A stretch of 45,744 bases of DNA, from contig NZ_CABKRX010000076.1 of assembly GCF_902374955.1 (NCBI RefSeq), forward strand, positions 1-45,744, read 5' to 3'. Every line of letters starts with the position of its first letter. Position 1 is the first letter of the stretch. Origin of the DNA: Bacillus massilioanorexius (GTDB lineage Bacteria > Bacillota > Bacilli > Bacillales > DSM-1321). A program made the translations under genes and the position numbers. The notes under the pieces are model-generated. The model was not told where the DNA came from. It saw only the letters and a program-made list of their open reading frames with translations, and ran no database searches. Below, one piece after another: positions 27,574 to 35,976 of the stretch.

Positions 27574-27660
27574 ATGCATGCAGCTTATAGGCACAAGACA
27601 AGCCTTTTAGGAAGTCACTATTTGACTTCCTAAAAGGATCAGCTTGTGACATAAACCATG
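27574..27660 (+). repeat. Degenerate R2-like hairpin element between dnaK and dnaJ
   Basis: A perfect 15-bp stem, CCTTTTAGGAAGTCA (27603-27617) with TGACTTCCTAAAAGG (27623-27637), sits inside CACAAG...CTTGTG. The flanks TATAGGCACAAGACAAGCC and CATAAACCATGGCC echo the R2 layout, but the CTAGACA end is missing. No T run follows on the minus strand, so it is not a standard terminator. In the dnaK-dnaJ message it would form a strong hairpin and could protect or attenuate the transcript. The rest of the 360-bp gap shows nothing recognisable. Confidence 0.55.
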
Positions 27661-27764
27661 GCCACCGATTGCTAAGTCAAATAGTTCTAAGCTTGTAAAA
27701 AAGCCAAAGCCTTATAAAATGACTTTGACTTTTCTACATAAATGAATTCTATAAAGAGTGAATC

Positions 27765-29606
27765 TTATTTATTGTCTTTATCGTCAACTTCAGTAAATTC
27801 AGCGTCTACAACGTTATCGTCAGCTGGTTTACCTTCTGGTTGTCCTTCAGCACCTTGAGCTGCTTGTTGAGCTTTAGCTGCTTCTTCATAAAGCTTCATC
27901 GTTAAGTTCTGAACGATTTCTTGAAGAGCGTCTTTTTTAACACGCATTTCTTCTAGATCGTTTTTCTCGATTGCTGCTTTTAGAGCATCTTTAGCCGCAT
28001 TTGCTGATTCAATTTCAGAAGCATCTACTTTACCTTCTAAATCTTTCATTGTTTTTTCAGTAGTAAACACTAACTGATCTGCTTCATTACGAAGTTCAGC
28101 TTCTTCTTTACGTTTTTTATCAGCTTCAGCATTTTCTTCCGCTTCTTTAACCATACGTTCTACTTCTTCATCAGATAATCCTGAAGAAGATTTGATTGTA
28201 ATAGCTTGTTCTTTGTTTGTACCCAGATCTTTCGCACGAACGTTAACAATACCATTTTTATCGATATCAAATGATACTTCAATTTGTGGAATTCCACGTG
28301 GTGCTGGTGGAATATCAGTTAATTGGAAACGACCAAGCGTTTTATTATCAGCTGCCATTTGACGTTCACCTTGAAGAACATGGATGTCAACAGCAGTTTG
28401 GTTATCTGCAGCAGTTGAGAATACTTGTGATTTACTTGTTGGAATTGTTGTATTACGATCAATAAGTTTTGTAAATACTCCACCCATTGTTTCAATTCCT
28501 AAAGATAGAGGTGTTACGTCTAATAGTACAACGTCTTTAACATCACCAGTAAGTACTCCACCTTGAATAGCTGCACCCATTGCTACAACTTCATCAGGGT
28601 TTACCCCTTTATGAGGCTCTTGACCTGTTTCTTTACGAACAGCTTCAACAACTGCAGGAATACGAGTAGATCCACCAACAAGGATTACTTTATCGATTTC
28701 AGATGTACTTAATCCAGCATCTGAGATAGCTTGACGAACAGGACCCATTGTTCTTTCAATTAAACCATGTGATAACTCTTCAAATTTAGCTCTTGATAGA
28801 CTAACTTCTAAATGCAATGGTCCAGCTTCACCAGCAGTGATAAATGGTAGTGAAATTTGAGTAGAAGTTACACCAGATAAGTCTTTTTTCGCTTTTTCTG
28901 CTGCATCTTTCAAACGTTGCATAGCCATTTTATCTTTGCTTAGATCAATGCCATTTTCTTTTTTGAATTGTTCTACTAAATAATCGATAATAACTTTGTC
29001 GAAGTCATCTCCACCTAAACGATTGTCACCAGCAGTAGATTTTACTTCGAATACTCCGTCTCCGATTTCTAGAATAGAAACGTCAAAAGTACCGCCACCA
29101 AGGTCAAATACAAGAATTGTTTGATCTTCGTCTGTTTTATCCATTCCATAAGCTAGAGCTGCTGCTGTAGGCTCGTTTATAATACGCTCAACTTCAAGAC
29201 CAGCAATTTGACCAGCATCTTTTGTAGCTTGACGTTCTGCATCATTGAAATATGCAGGTACAGTAATTACAGCTTTTGTTACTTTTTCTCCAAGATATTC
29301 TTCAGCATATCCTTTTAAATGTTGAAGAATAATAGCTGAGATTTCTTGAGGTGAATATTCTTTACCTTCAATTGTCTCTTTATGGTTTGTACCCATATGA
29401 CGTTTAATAGAAATGATTGTATTTGGATTTGTAATAGCTTGGCGTTTTGCAACTTCCCCAACTTGTCTTTCACCATTTTTAAAGGCAACAACTGAAGGAG
29501 TTGTACGATTACCTTCTGGATTTGGGATAACTTTTGCTTCTCCACCTTCTAATACTGAAACACAAGAGTTTGTAGTACCTAAGTCAATACCAATAATTTT
29601 ACTCAT
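27765..29606 (-). CDS. dnaK: Chaperone DnaK (Hsp70)
   Basis: A 613-residue Hsp70. The nucleotide-binding domain opens IIGIDLGTTNSCVSVLEGG, and carries VFDLGGGTFDVSI near residues 168-180 and VILVGGSTRIPAV near 305-317. The substrate-binding domain follows after DVTPLSLGIETMGG, then a helical lid and a Gln/Ala-rich tail ending VVDAEFTEVDDKDNK. It folds nascent and heat-damaged proteins with DnaJ and GrpE. ATG at 29606 follows TTGAGGAGGGTATTTTATC. It is the third gene of hrcA-grpE-dnaK and is under CIRCE/HrcA control. Confidence 0.99.
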   Translation of the reverse strand: MSKIIGIDLGTTNSCVSVLEGGEAKVIPNPEGNRTTPSVVAFKNGERQVGEVAKRQAITNPNTIISIKRHMGTNHKETIEGKEYSPQEISAIILQHLKGYAEEYLGEKVTKAVITVPAYFNDAERQATKDAGQIAGLEVERIINEPTAAALAYGMDKTDEDQTILVFDLGGGTFDVSILEIGDGVFEVKSTAGDNRLGGDDFDKVIIDYLVEQFKKENGIDLSKDKMAMQRLKDAAEKAKKDLSGVTSTQISLPFITAGEAGPLHLEVSLSRAKFEELSHGLIERTMGPVRQAISDAGLSTSEIDKVILVGGSTRIPAVVEAVRKETGQEPHKGVNPDEVVAMGAAIQGGVLTGDVKDVVLLDVTPLSLGIETMGGVFTKLIDRNTTIPTSKSQVFSTAADNQTAVDIHVLQGERQMAADNKTLGRFQLTDIPPAPRGIPQIEVSFDIDKNGIVNVRAKDLGTNKEQAITIKSSSGLSDEEVERMVKEAEENAEADKKRKEEAELRNEADQLVFTTEKTMKDLEGKVDASEIESANAAKDALKAAIEKNDLEEMRVKKDALQEIVQNLTMKLYEEAAKAQQAAQGAEGQPEGKPADDNVVDAEFTEVDDKDNK

Positions 29607-29643
29607 GATAAAATACCCTCCTCAAAATATATGTAACATTCGT

Positions 29644-30240
29644 CTATTGATTTACTTTAACCATTGAAGGACGTAATACACGATCCTTAATCATATAACC
29701 TTTTTGGAATTCTTCTACAACAACATTTGAATCGAAATTATCATCATTTACTTGCATTACTGCTTGATGGACATTTGGATCAAATTGTTGTCCAACTGCT
29801 TCAATAGCCTTTACGCCTTCTTTATCAAGCGCAGATATTATTCCCTTATAAACCATTTCTAAACCTTGAAGCATGCTTGCTGTTTCTTCATTTTCTGTTT
29901 TTATCGCTAGAGCTCTTTCAAAATTATCAAGAGCTTGGATTAAATCTGAAGATAAGCTTTGTACACGATACTTCTGTGCAGATTCAAGATCCAGCTTAGA
30001 CCTTCTTCTTAAATTATCATAATCAGCTTGAAGTCGAAGATAACGATTATTCATTTCTTCCACCTTAGCTGATAAAGTTTGAATTTGTTCATTTGCTTCT
30101 GTGAGTTGTTGTTCACAAGATTTCTCTTCTTGCTCAACTTCTTCAGATGGTACTTCTTCAGCAAAGATTTCTTCTTCGATCGTTTCATTGTCAGTAGATT
30201 CTTCATTTAGATGAAGATCCTTTTTAGTTTCTTCTGACAT
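29644..30240 (-). CDS. grpE: Nucleotide exchange factor GrpE
   Basis: A 198-residue protein that releases ADP from DnaK. The first 55 residues are acidic and low complexity (EEEIFAEEVPSEEVEQEEK). A long coiled coil follows (about 58-110) and then the beta domain with QFDPNVHQAVM near 156-166 and GYMIKDRVLRPSMVKV at the end. ATG at 30240 is preceded by AGGGAGGTGAGTTCGT. It lies between hrcA and dnaK in the same operon. Confidence 0.98.
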   Translation of the reverse strand: MSEETKKDLHLNEESTDNETIEEEIFAEEVPSEEVEQEEKSCEQQLTEANEQIQTLSAKVEEMNNRYLRLQADYDNLRRRSKLDLESAQKYRVQSLSSDLIQALDNFERALAIKTENEETASMLQGLEMVYKGIISALDKEGVKAIEAVGQQFDPNVHQAVMQVNDDNFDSNVVVEEFQKGYMIKDRVLRPSMVKVNQ

Positions 30241-30339
30241 ACGAACTCACCTCCCTAAAAAACTGCTATATATACTATTAATAATGAAGAATAAATGTGA
30301 AAACAAAAGAATGATATCCTTTATTCAATATCTCCACTT

Positions 30340-31371
30340 CTATTCTTTTTGATACAACTTTGATAATACAGATGAAAAATCCCGTGAAAATTGCGTTAAT
30401 AATGAAATAACTTTTGAATAATCCATTCTAGTAGGTCCTAAAATGGCAATTGTCCCAAACTGTTCTATACCAACCGAATATGTTGCCGTAATTAGACTGC
30501 AGTTTTCCATAGCTGGGTCATCATTTTCACTACCAATCTTCACATGCACACCTAAAGGGTTTTTTACTATTAATTTATACAACTCTTTTTCATGTTCGAT
30601 CATCGTTAGAAGCATTCTAACTTTCTCAATATCATGAAACTCAGGTTGTCTTAGCATATTTGTTTTTCCACCAAAAAACAGCTTTTCTTTTGGTACAATT
30701 TGAAGTGTATCAGCCAGCGCTGTTATCATCTGATCGTAATTCGTAACATGCTTCATGAATAAAGCTGCTACTTCATTTTGAATTTTTGAAGCTAACTCTA
30801 CTAACGGGACACCTACGAGTTGATCATTTAATATATTGACCATTTTCTCAATCTGATTGACATCTATCGTAGGTGGTAAAGTTATCAATTTGTTTTCCAC
30901 ATGACCAGTATCAGTCACAATTATAGCTACTGCTGCTTCCTTATTCAAAGGCACTAGAGAAATCTTTTTAAGTTTATTATCTCTAACTTTTGGACCCAAA
31001 ACAATCGCAGTATAATTCGTTATTTCAGATAAAATTTGTGCCGATTTTTGAACAATCTTTTCAAGTTCATAAAATCGATCGACAAATACAGAATTAAGCA
31101 TCTGTATTTCTTCATTACGAACTAATGGTGGAGTTAACAAATGATCAACGTAATAGCGATATCCCTTTTCAGATGGTACCCTTCCTGAAGACGTATGTGT
31201 TTTTTCAATAAAACCCATTTCTTCTAAGTCAGCCATATCGTTACGAATAGTCGCCGAACTAAAAGTAATATCACTTTTTTTCGACAAACTTCTTGAGCCA
31301 ATCGGTTGTCCAGAACGAATAAAATCATCAACAATAACTTGAAGAATCATTAATTGACGGTCTGTTAACAT
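30340..31371 (-). CDS. hrcA: Heat-inducible transcription repressor HrcA
   Basis: A 343-residue repressor of class I heat-shock genes. The N-terminal winged helix (about 1-75) includes SRSLSKKSDITFSSATIRND, and a GAF-like dimerisation domain follows. It binds CIRCE and needs GroEL for activity in B. subtilis. ATG at 31371 opens MLTDRQLMILQVIVDDF. The CIRCE element lies 15 bp upstream, so the gene controls its own operon. No groESL is in the window. Confidence 0.98.
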   Translation of the reverse strand: MLTDRQLMILQVIVDDFIRSGQPIGSRSLSKKSDITFSSATIRNDMADLEEMGFIEKTHTSSGRVPSEKGYRYYVDHLLTPPLVRNEEIQMLNSVFVDRFYELEKIVQKSAQILSEITNYTAIVLGPKVRDNKLKKISLVPLNKEAAVAIIVTDTGHVENKLITLPPTIDVNQIEKMVNILNDQLVGVPLVELASKIQNEVAALFMKHVTNYDQMITALADTLQIVPKEKLFFGGKTNMLRQPEFHDIEKVRMLLTMIEHEKELYKLIVKNPLGVHVKIGSENDDPAMENCSLITATYSVGIEQFGTIAILGPTRMDYSKVISLLTQFSRDFSSVLSKLYQKE

Positions 31372-31386
31372 GTATGATCACCTCTG

Positions 31387-31413
31387 TTAGCACTCTTGTG
31401 TACTGAGTGCTAA
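31387..31413 (-). promoter_or_regulatory. CIRCE operator of the hrcA-grpE-dnaK operon
   Basis: Exact consensus TTAGCACTC, nine bases, GAGTGCTAA. It sits between the hrcA promoter and start codon, placed to block transcription when HrcA binds. It is the only CIRCE I find in the window. Confidence 0.97.
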
Positions 31414-31424
31414 ATCTAATTATT

Positions 31425-31453
31425 AAGTTATCAAAATGAATACATATTGTCAA
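31425..31453 (-). promoter_or_regulatory. SigmaA promoter of hrcA
   Basis: On the minus strand -35 TTGACA (31448-31453), a 17-bp spacer and -10 TAACTT (31425-31430), 12 bp upstream of CIRCE. The operator therefore overlaps the expected transcription start. Confidence 0.75.
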
Positions 31454-31458
31454 TCATT

Positions 31459-32598
31459 TTAAGCAATTCCAATGAATGTTTGAAAAACTTCATTCCCTAA
31501 TAGTTTCCCCTTTCTTGTAAGAGAAATTCTATCATTTTGAATGTTAATAAGTTCTCTATTCAAAAGATCATTTATTTGGATTTTAAACAATTCCATAACA
31601 TCGATTTGATATCGTCGCTTGAACCTATTAATTGAAACACCTTCCGTTTTTCGCAATCCTAAAAAGAGTTCTTCTTCCATTCTTTCATTAAGAGGAACTT
31701 TATGAACATGAAGCTGTGGCAAGAGACCTTTTTCAATTGGCTCCATATATTTTTTTAGTGGGCCATGATTGGCAATACGTTCACCATTAACATAACCATG
31801 CGCTCCTGCTCCAAAACCATAATAATAATCATTATTCCAATATGTTAAATTATGTTTACTTTCATAGCCAGGTTTAGCGAAGTTACTAATTTCGTATTGA
31901 ATTAGTCCATGCTTATTCATGGTATCCATCAGCATCTCATACATTTCCGCCTCAGAATCTTGTGTTGGTAGCTGTAATTTTTCTTTTTGCATTAAGTTAT
32001 AAAAAACAGTTTTCGGTTCAACAATTAAGGAATAACTAGAATAATGTGGCAACTCTAACTCTAATGCCAATTTAAGAGTTTCTTCAAATTGTTTCTTCGT
32101 TTGCGTAGGTAATCCATACATTAAATCAATAGTTATATTATCAAAACCAGCCTGTCGCGCTTGTTCAATCGATTGATAAACATCCTTTATAGAATGTGTT
32201 CTTCCAATTGCCTTTAACAATTCTTCTTGGAACGCTTGTACTCCAAAACTTATACGATTAACTCCAAATTGCTTTAGAATTTTTAACTTTTCTAACGATA
32301 AGTCGCCTGGATTCGCTTCAAATGTAAATTCGATATGATTACGGTTGAAAGGTAGCTCTTCTTTTATCGTCTCACACAAATAAATCAACTGTTCTTCATT
32401 TAACGATGTAGGCGTTCCACCACCCACATAAATAGTAGAAAGAACATCAGTAGGATTTTGCTGTAGCATCAATTGCATTTCTTTTTTTAGCATCTCTAAA
32501 TACTGATCAACAGGCTGACCTTTTAAAAACATTTTATTAAAATCACAATAGTGACAAATATGTTCACAGAACGGTATATGAATATATGCACTTTTCAT
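31459..32598 (-). CDS. hemW: Heme chaperone HemW (radical-SAM, HemN-like)
   Basis: About 379 residues. The radical-SAM motif is CEHICHYCDFNK near residues 11-22. The extra cysteine found in true coproporphyrinogen dehydrogenases (CxC) is replaced by CDF, which favours HemW, a heme-binding chaperone, over HemN. A HemN C-terminal domain is present (EELFLGLRKTEGVS). ATG at 32598 (MKSAYIHIPFC) is eight bases after AAAGGAG; ATG at 32601 is adjacent. It lies between lepA and hrcA as in B. subtilis. Confidence 0.93.
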   Translation of the reverse strand: MKSAYIHIPFCEHICHYCDFNKMFLKGQPVDQYLEMLKKEMQLMLQQNPTDVLSTIYVGGGTPTSLNEEQLIYLCETIKEELPFNRNHIEFTFEANPGDLSLEKLKILKQFGVNRISFGVQAFQEELLKAIGRTHSIKDVYQSIEQARQAGFDNITIDLMYGLPTQTKKQFEETLKLALELELPHYSSYSLIVEPKTVFYNLMQKEKLQLPTQDSEAEMYEMLMDTMNKHGLIQYEISNFAKPGYESKHNLTYWNNDYYYGFGAGAHGYVNGERIANHGPLKKYMEPIEKGLLPQLHVHKVPLNERMEEELFLGLRKTEGVSINRFKRRYQIDVMELFKIQINDLLNRELINIQNDRISLTRKGKLLGNEVFQTFIGIA

Positions 32599-32659
32599 CA
32601 TAAAAGCTCCTTTATAAAGTTCAAGTTCCAATAAAGCTTAATAAATATTTTGATGATAA

Positions 32660-32861
32660 GAAAACACACCATCGGTCCTTTTTGGTGTAACGCTTATCTC
32701 GAAGAAATCATCAATCTATTTACCGTTTCATTCGCTAATATATCTCTTTTCAAAAAGGAGACATGCAGGAGTCTATAAGACGAGCCTTATAGAAAGGAGT
32801 AGGATTCTTCTTTCGTAAAGGAACGACTTATCGCCAGCATGTCAGGTGTAAGGCTAGACAA
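32660..32861 (+). repeat. R1 dispersed structured element, copy C
   Basis: About 202 bp between lepA and hemW. It has the best-preserved hairpin: GACATGC (32760-32766) with GCATGTC (32837-32843), ATAAG (32775-32779) with CTTAT (32827-32831), and GAAAGGAG (32792-32799) with CTTCTTTC (32807-32814) around a 7-base loop, with a G-T wobble on the plus strand. It ends GGTGTAAGGCTAGACA. The remainder of the 506-bp gap (32862-33104) shows no gene I can support. Confidence 0.75.
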
Positions 32862-33104
32862 TTGTCTAGGTCTAAAATTATATTCATTCTTATCTTGAAA
32901 AAAAAGACTAGTCAAGGGTACTCCTTTTCTAGCCTTTTTACACAAAAATAAACCATATAATTTTTGAAAGATTATCGTATCAAGCTCTTCTTTATGCCCA
33001 GACATATAGAGGTAACTTCTGCTACGCCTTAGCTAATTTCTATCATAAGAATCATTAACAAGCTAACCGTACACCAAAGTCACTTGATCCATATTTCAAA
33101 AACA

Positions 33105-34940
33105 TTATTTTTTAGTGTTTGTATCATCCATTTTTAATACAGCCATGAATGCTTCTTGAGGAACTTCTACTGAACCAACTTGCTTCATACGCTTTTTACC
33201 TTCTTTTTGTTTTTCAAGAAGCTTACGTTTACGAGAAATGTCCCCACCATAACATTTGGCTAGTACGTTTTTACGCATCGCTTTTATTGTTGAACGCGCA
33301 ATAATTTTTTGTCCGATTGCCGCCTGAATTGGTACTTCGAATTGCTGTCTTGGAATTAAGTCTTTAAGTTTTTCAACAATTACTTTACCACGTTCATAAG
33401 CGAAATCCCGGTGAACAATAAAGCTCAAAGCATCAACCGTTTCACCGTTTAATAGGATATCCATTTTCACTAGTTTTGATGGTTTGTAACCAATTAGCTC
33501 ATAGTCAAATGATGCATACCCTTTTGTTCCTGATTTTAGTTGATCGAAGAAATCATATACAATTTCTGATAACGGCATTTCATAAATAATACTTACTCGC
33601 GTTTCATCTAAATATTGCATATCCACGAAAATACCACGTTTTTCTTGGCACAATTCCATAATAGCACCAACATAATCATTCGGAGCCATCATAGTTGCTT
33701 TTACATACGGCTCTTCAACTGATTCAATTTTTTGTGGATCAGGCATATTAGAAGGATTATCAACTGTAACCTGTTCCCCATCAGTCATATTTACATGGTA
33801 AATAACACTTGGTGCAGTTGTTATTAAATCAATTTTAAATTCACGTTCAATACGCTCCTGAATAATTTCCATGTGCAGCAATCCTAAGAATCCGCAACGG
33901 AAACCAAAACCTAACGCTTGTGACGTTTCAGGTTCAAATTGAAGGGCCGAATCATTCAATTGCAATTTTTCAAGTGCTTCACGTAAATCATTAAATCGTG
34001 CAGAATCAATTGGATACAATCCGCAATATACCATAGGATTTAATTTACGATAACCTGGTAGTGGCTCTACCGCACCATTTTTAGCATTAGTAATCGTATC
34101 ACCAACACGAGTGTCTCCAACATTTTTAATGGCTGCTGTTAAGTAACCAACATCCCCAACATTCAACTCATCTACAACTGTTGATTTCGGTGTAAATACT
34201 CCCACTTCAATTACTTCGAATTCTTTACCCGTTGCCATCATCTTGATTTTGTCTCCTGCTTTGACAGAACCATCTACAACACGGATATAAGCAACAACAC
34301 CACGATAAGCGTCATATAACGAATCAAAGATTAACGCTTTTAAAGGAGCAGCTGGGTCACCTTCTGGCGGTGGTACTTGAAGAACGACTTGTTCTAGAAT
34401 TTCTTCAATTCCAATTCCTGCTTTAGCTGATGCCAAAACAGCTTCAGAAGCATCTAAGCCTATTACTTCTTCAATTTCATTTCGAACTCGCTCAGGATCT
34501 GCACTTGGCAAATCAATCTTATTAATAACTGGAAGAATTTCTAAGTTGTTATCCAGTGCTAAATATACATTTGCTAATGTTTGCGCTTCAATTCCTTGAG
34601 CAGCATCTACTACTAAAACAGCACCTTCACAAGCCGCTAAACTACGAGAAACCTCATAGGTAAAATCGACATGTCCTGGTGTATCAATTAAATGGAAAAT
34701 GTATTCTTCTCCATCATTCGCTTTATACTTTAATTGAACCGAGTTCAATTTAATTGTTATTCCACGTTCTCTTTCTAAATCCATTGAATCAAGTAGCTGC
34801 GCCTTCATCTCACGTTGAGTAAGTGCTTTCGTCTTTTCTAAAATACGGTCAGCTAAAGTGGATTTACCATGATCTATATGAGCAATAATGGAAAAGTTTC
34901 GGATTTTCGATTGTCTTTTTAATCTATCTTCATTATTCAT
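33105..34940 (-). CDS. lepA: Elongation factor 4 (LepA)
   Basis: A 611-residue translational GTPase acting on stalled or mispositioned ribosomes. G1 is AHIDHGKSTL near residues 19-28, G3 DTPGHVDF near 82-89, G4 NKIDLPSA near 136-143; EF-G-like domains and the LepA-specific C-terminal domain (AMRKNVLAKCYGGDISRKRK) follow. ATG at 34940 (MNNEDRLKRQ), after AGGAGTGAAGAGA, is chosen over the extension to 35006, which has no homologous residues and runs through the promoter region. Confidence 0.98.
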   Translation of the reverse strand: MNNEDRLKRQSKIRNFSIIAHIDHGKSTLADRILEKTKALTQREMKAQLLDSMDLERERGITIKLNSVQLKYKANDGEEYIFHLIDTPGHVDFTYEVSRSLAACEGAVLVVDAAQGIEAQTLANVYLALDNNLEILPVINKIDLPSADPERVRNEIEEVIGLDASEAVLASAKAGIGIEEILEQVVLQVPPPEGDPAAPLKALIFDSLYDAYRGVVAYIRVVDGSVKAGDKIKMMATGKEFEVIEVGVFTPKSTVVDELNVGDVGYLTAAIKNVGDTRVGDTITNAKNGAVEPLPGYRKLNPMVYCGLYPIDSARFNDLREALEKLQLNDSALQFEPETSQALGFGFRCGFLGLLHMEIIQERIEREFKIDLITTAPSVIYHVNMTDGEQVTVDNPSNMPDPQKIESVEEPYVKATMMAPNDYVGAIMELCQEKRGIFVDMQYLDETRVSIIYEMPLSEIVYDFFDQLKSGTKGYASFDYELIGYKPSKLVKMDILLNGETVDALSFIVHRDFAYERGKVIVEKLKDLIPRQQFEVPIQAAIGQKIIARSTIKAMRKNVLAKCYGGDISRKRKLLEKQKEGKKRMKQVGSVEVPQEAFMAVLKMDDTNTKK

Positions 34941-35023
34941 TCTCTTCACTCCTGTAAGTCGACACAATACACTATTTTTCATTATACCATTAAAAAAAAC
35001 AAACATTCAAGATTGTAAATAAG

Positions 35024-35142
35024 AAAAGCGTAAGTGCCTGATCAGACCCGACCAGTATAAGCCAATTTAGCAAGAAGGTTGTTCTTCGACCTTCTTGCTG
35101 GATTGGCTTATGGCCTCGGGGGCTAGGCGCTGAAGCTAGACA
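35024..35142 (+). repeat. R2 dispersed structured element, copy b (best copy)
   Basis: About 119 bp. Nested perfect arms: ATAAGCCAAT (35057-35066) with ATTGGCTTAT (35102-35111), and AGCAAGAAGGT (35069-35079) with ACCTTCTTGCT (35089-35099) around a 9-base loop. An outer pairing GTGCCT with AGGCGC (35034-35039, 35125-35130) closes the element, which ends GCGCTGAAGCTAGACA. It resembles interspersed repeats I recall from other Bacillaceae. It lies between yqxA and lepA, 37 bp before R1 copy D. Confidence 0.75.
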
Positions 35143-35179
35143 AAAAACTTAGTCCAAAATTATATGCTTTAACTTAATA

Positions 35180-35384
35180 GAAAAAACGTCACTGATTCTT
35201 TTTGGTTAATTCGTTGTCTCTAAGAAATATTTTATTTAAAAACATTCTCGTTTAATGATTCAACATTTATCAAAAAGGAGGCATGCGGAAGCTATAAGAC
35301 GAGCCTTACAGGAAGGATTTGTATTCTTCTTCCGAGAAAAGGAACGGCTTATAGCCTAGCATGGCAGGTTTAAGGTTAGACATA
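35180..35384 (+). repeat. R1 dispersed structured element, copy D
   Basis: About 205 bp. Outer stem GCTATAAG (35291-35298) with CTTATAGC (35348-35355); inner stem GGAAGGA (35311-35317) with TTCTTCC (35327-35333), including a G-T wobble on the plus strand. The flanks AAAAAGGAGGCATGC and GCATGGCAGGTTTAAGGTTAGACA match the other copies. It directly abuts the R2-like copy c at its 3' end. Confidence 0.75.
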
Positions 35385-35500
35385 GAAAAGCATAAGTGCC
35401 TAGGACAACTTCGATAAGCATAAGAAAGCTGACTAGAAGTTGTTGTTTGGTCGTCTAGCTGGATTGACTTTACCACAAAAAGAGCGATGGACTGAAGCAA
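35385..35500 (+). repeat. Degenerate R2-like element, copy c
   Basis: Begins AAAAGCATAAGTGCCTAGG, the R2 opening (AAAAGCGTAAGTGCCTG in copy b), and continues GATAAGCATAAGAAAGCTGACTAG, ending GACTGAAGCAAGCTAG instead of GCTGAAGCTAGACA. The hairpin is decayed. With copies b and D it fills most of the 688-bp gap between lepA and yqxA; no gene is visible there. Confidence 0.55.
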
Positions 35501-35571
35501 GCTAGTATCTATATTGAAAATGATGGGCTATTAAAACTGACGCACATCTTTTTAATAGAACGCTTTAGAAA

Positions 35572-35604
35572 GATAAAAACTGCATTCCAGTTGGAAATGC
35601 AGTT
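35572..35604 (-). terminator. yqxA terminator
   Basis: On the minus strand AACTGCATTTCC pairs with GGAATGCAGTT (one bulged T), loop AACT, followed by TTTATCT. It lies 25 bp after the yqxA stop and separates spoIIP-yqxA from lepA. Confidence 0.82.
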
Positions 35605-35628
35605 CTCTCTCACTTTTTCGTTTACTAT

Positions 35629-35958
35629 TTAATCCGGTACGACCAAATCTATTAATTTTTCAAAAGCTTTTTTAGTTCCATTAGCTGTTTTTTTCCCTAA
35701 ACTCGAAAAAGCATTAAAAGCTTTTATATCCTGTAACTTCTCTTTCTTTTCTTGTAGATCATGACTGTTGATATCTTTTCCTAAAAAGGAGGCATTAACC
35801 TCACCGTCTTTATTTTCAATAGATACAGCTCCATACAATTGTGGATCCTCATAACCTCTCATATTTAAAATACCTGTATTCGCCTTTTGCACACCAAGTA
35901 AAACTCCTACAAAAAAAACGGCAATCAACAAGATACATTTTAGAAAAAAACGAAACAT
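35629..35958 (-). CDS. yqxA: YqxA family protein (DUF3679)
   Basis: A 109-residue protein with an N-terminal signal anchor (about residues 4-24, FFLKCILLIAVFFVGVLLGV) and a short soluble part rich in lysine and glutamate. The motif LNMRGYEDPQLYGAVSI near residues 31-47 fits the YqxA family found downstream of spoIIP in Bacillus. The function is unknown; a role in sporulation is inferred from position. ATG at 35958 follows AGGGTGATTGT, 18 bp after spoIIP. Confidence 0.85.
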   Translation of the reverse strand: MFRFFLKCILLIAVFFVGVLLGVQKANTGILNMRGYEDPQLYGAVSIENKDGEVNASFLGKDINSHDLQEKKEKLQDIKAFNAFSSLGKKTANGTKKAFEKLIDLVVPD

Positions 35959-35976
35959 ACAATCACCCTAATACGA

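Noticed and set aside
32787..33005. 72-residue minus-strand frame between lepA and hemW
   Set aside because: It covers the 3' part of R1 copy C; no start signal and no homology that I recognise.
35306..35500. 64-residue minus-strand frame between yqxA and lepA
   Set aside because: Falls inside R1 copy D and R2 copy c; a by-product of the repeats.
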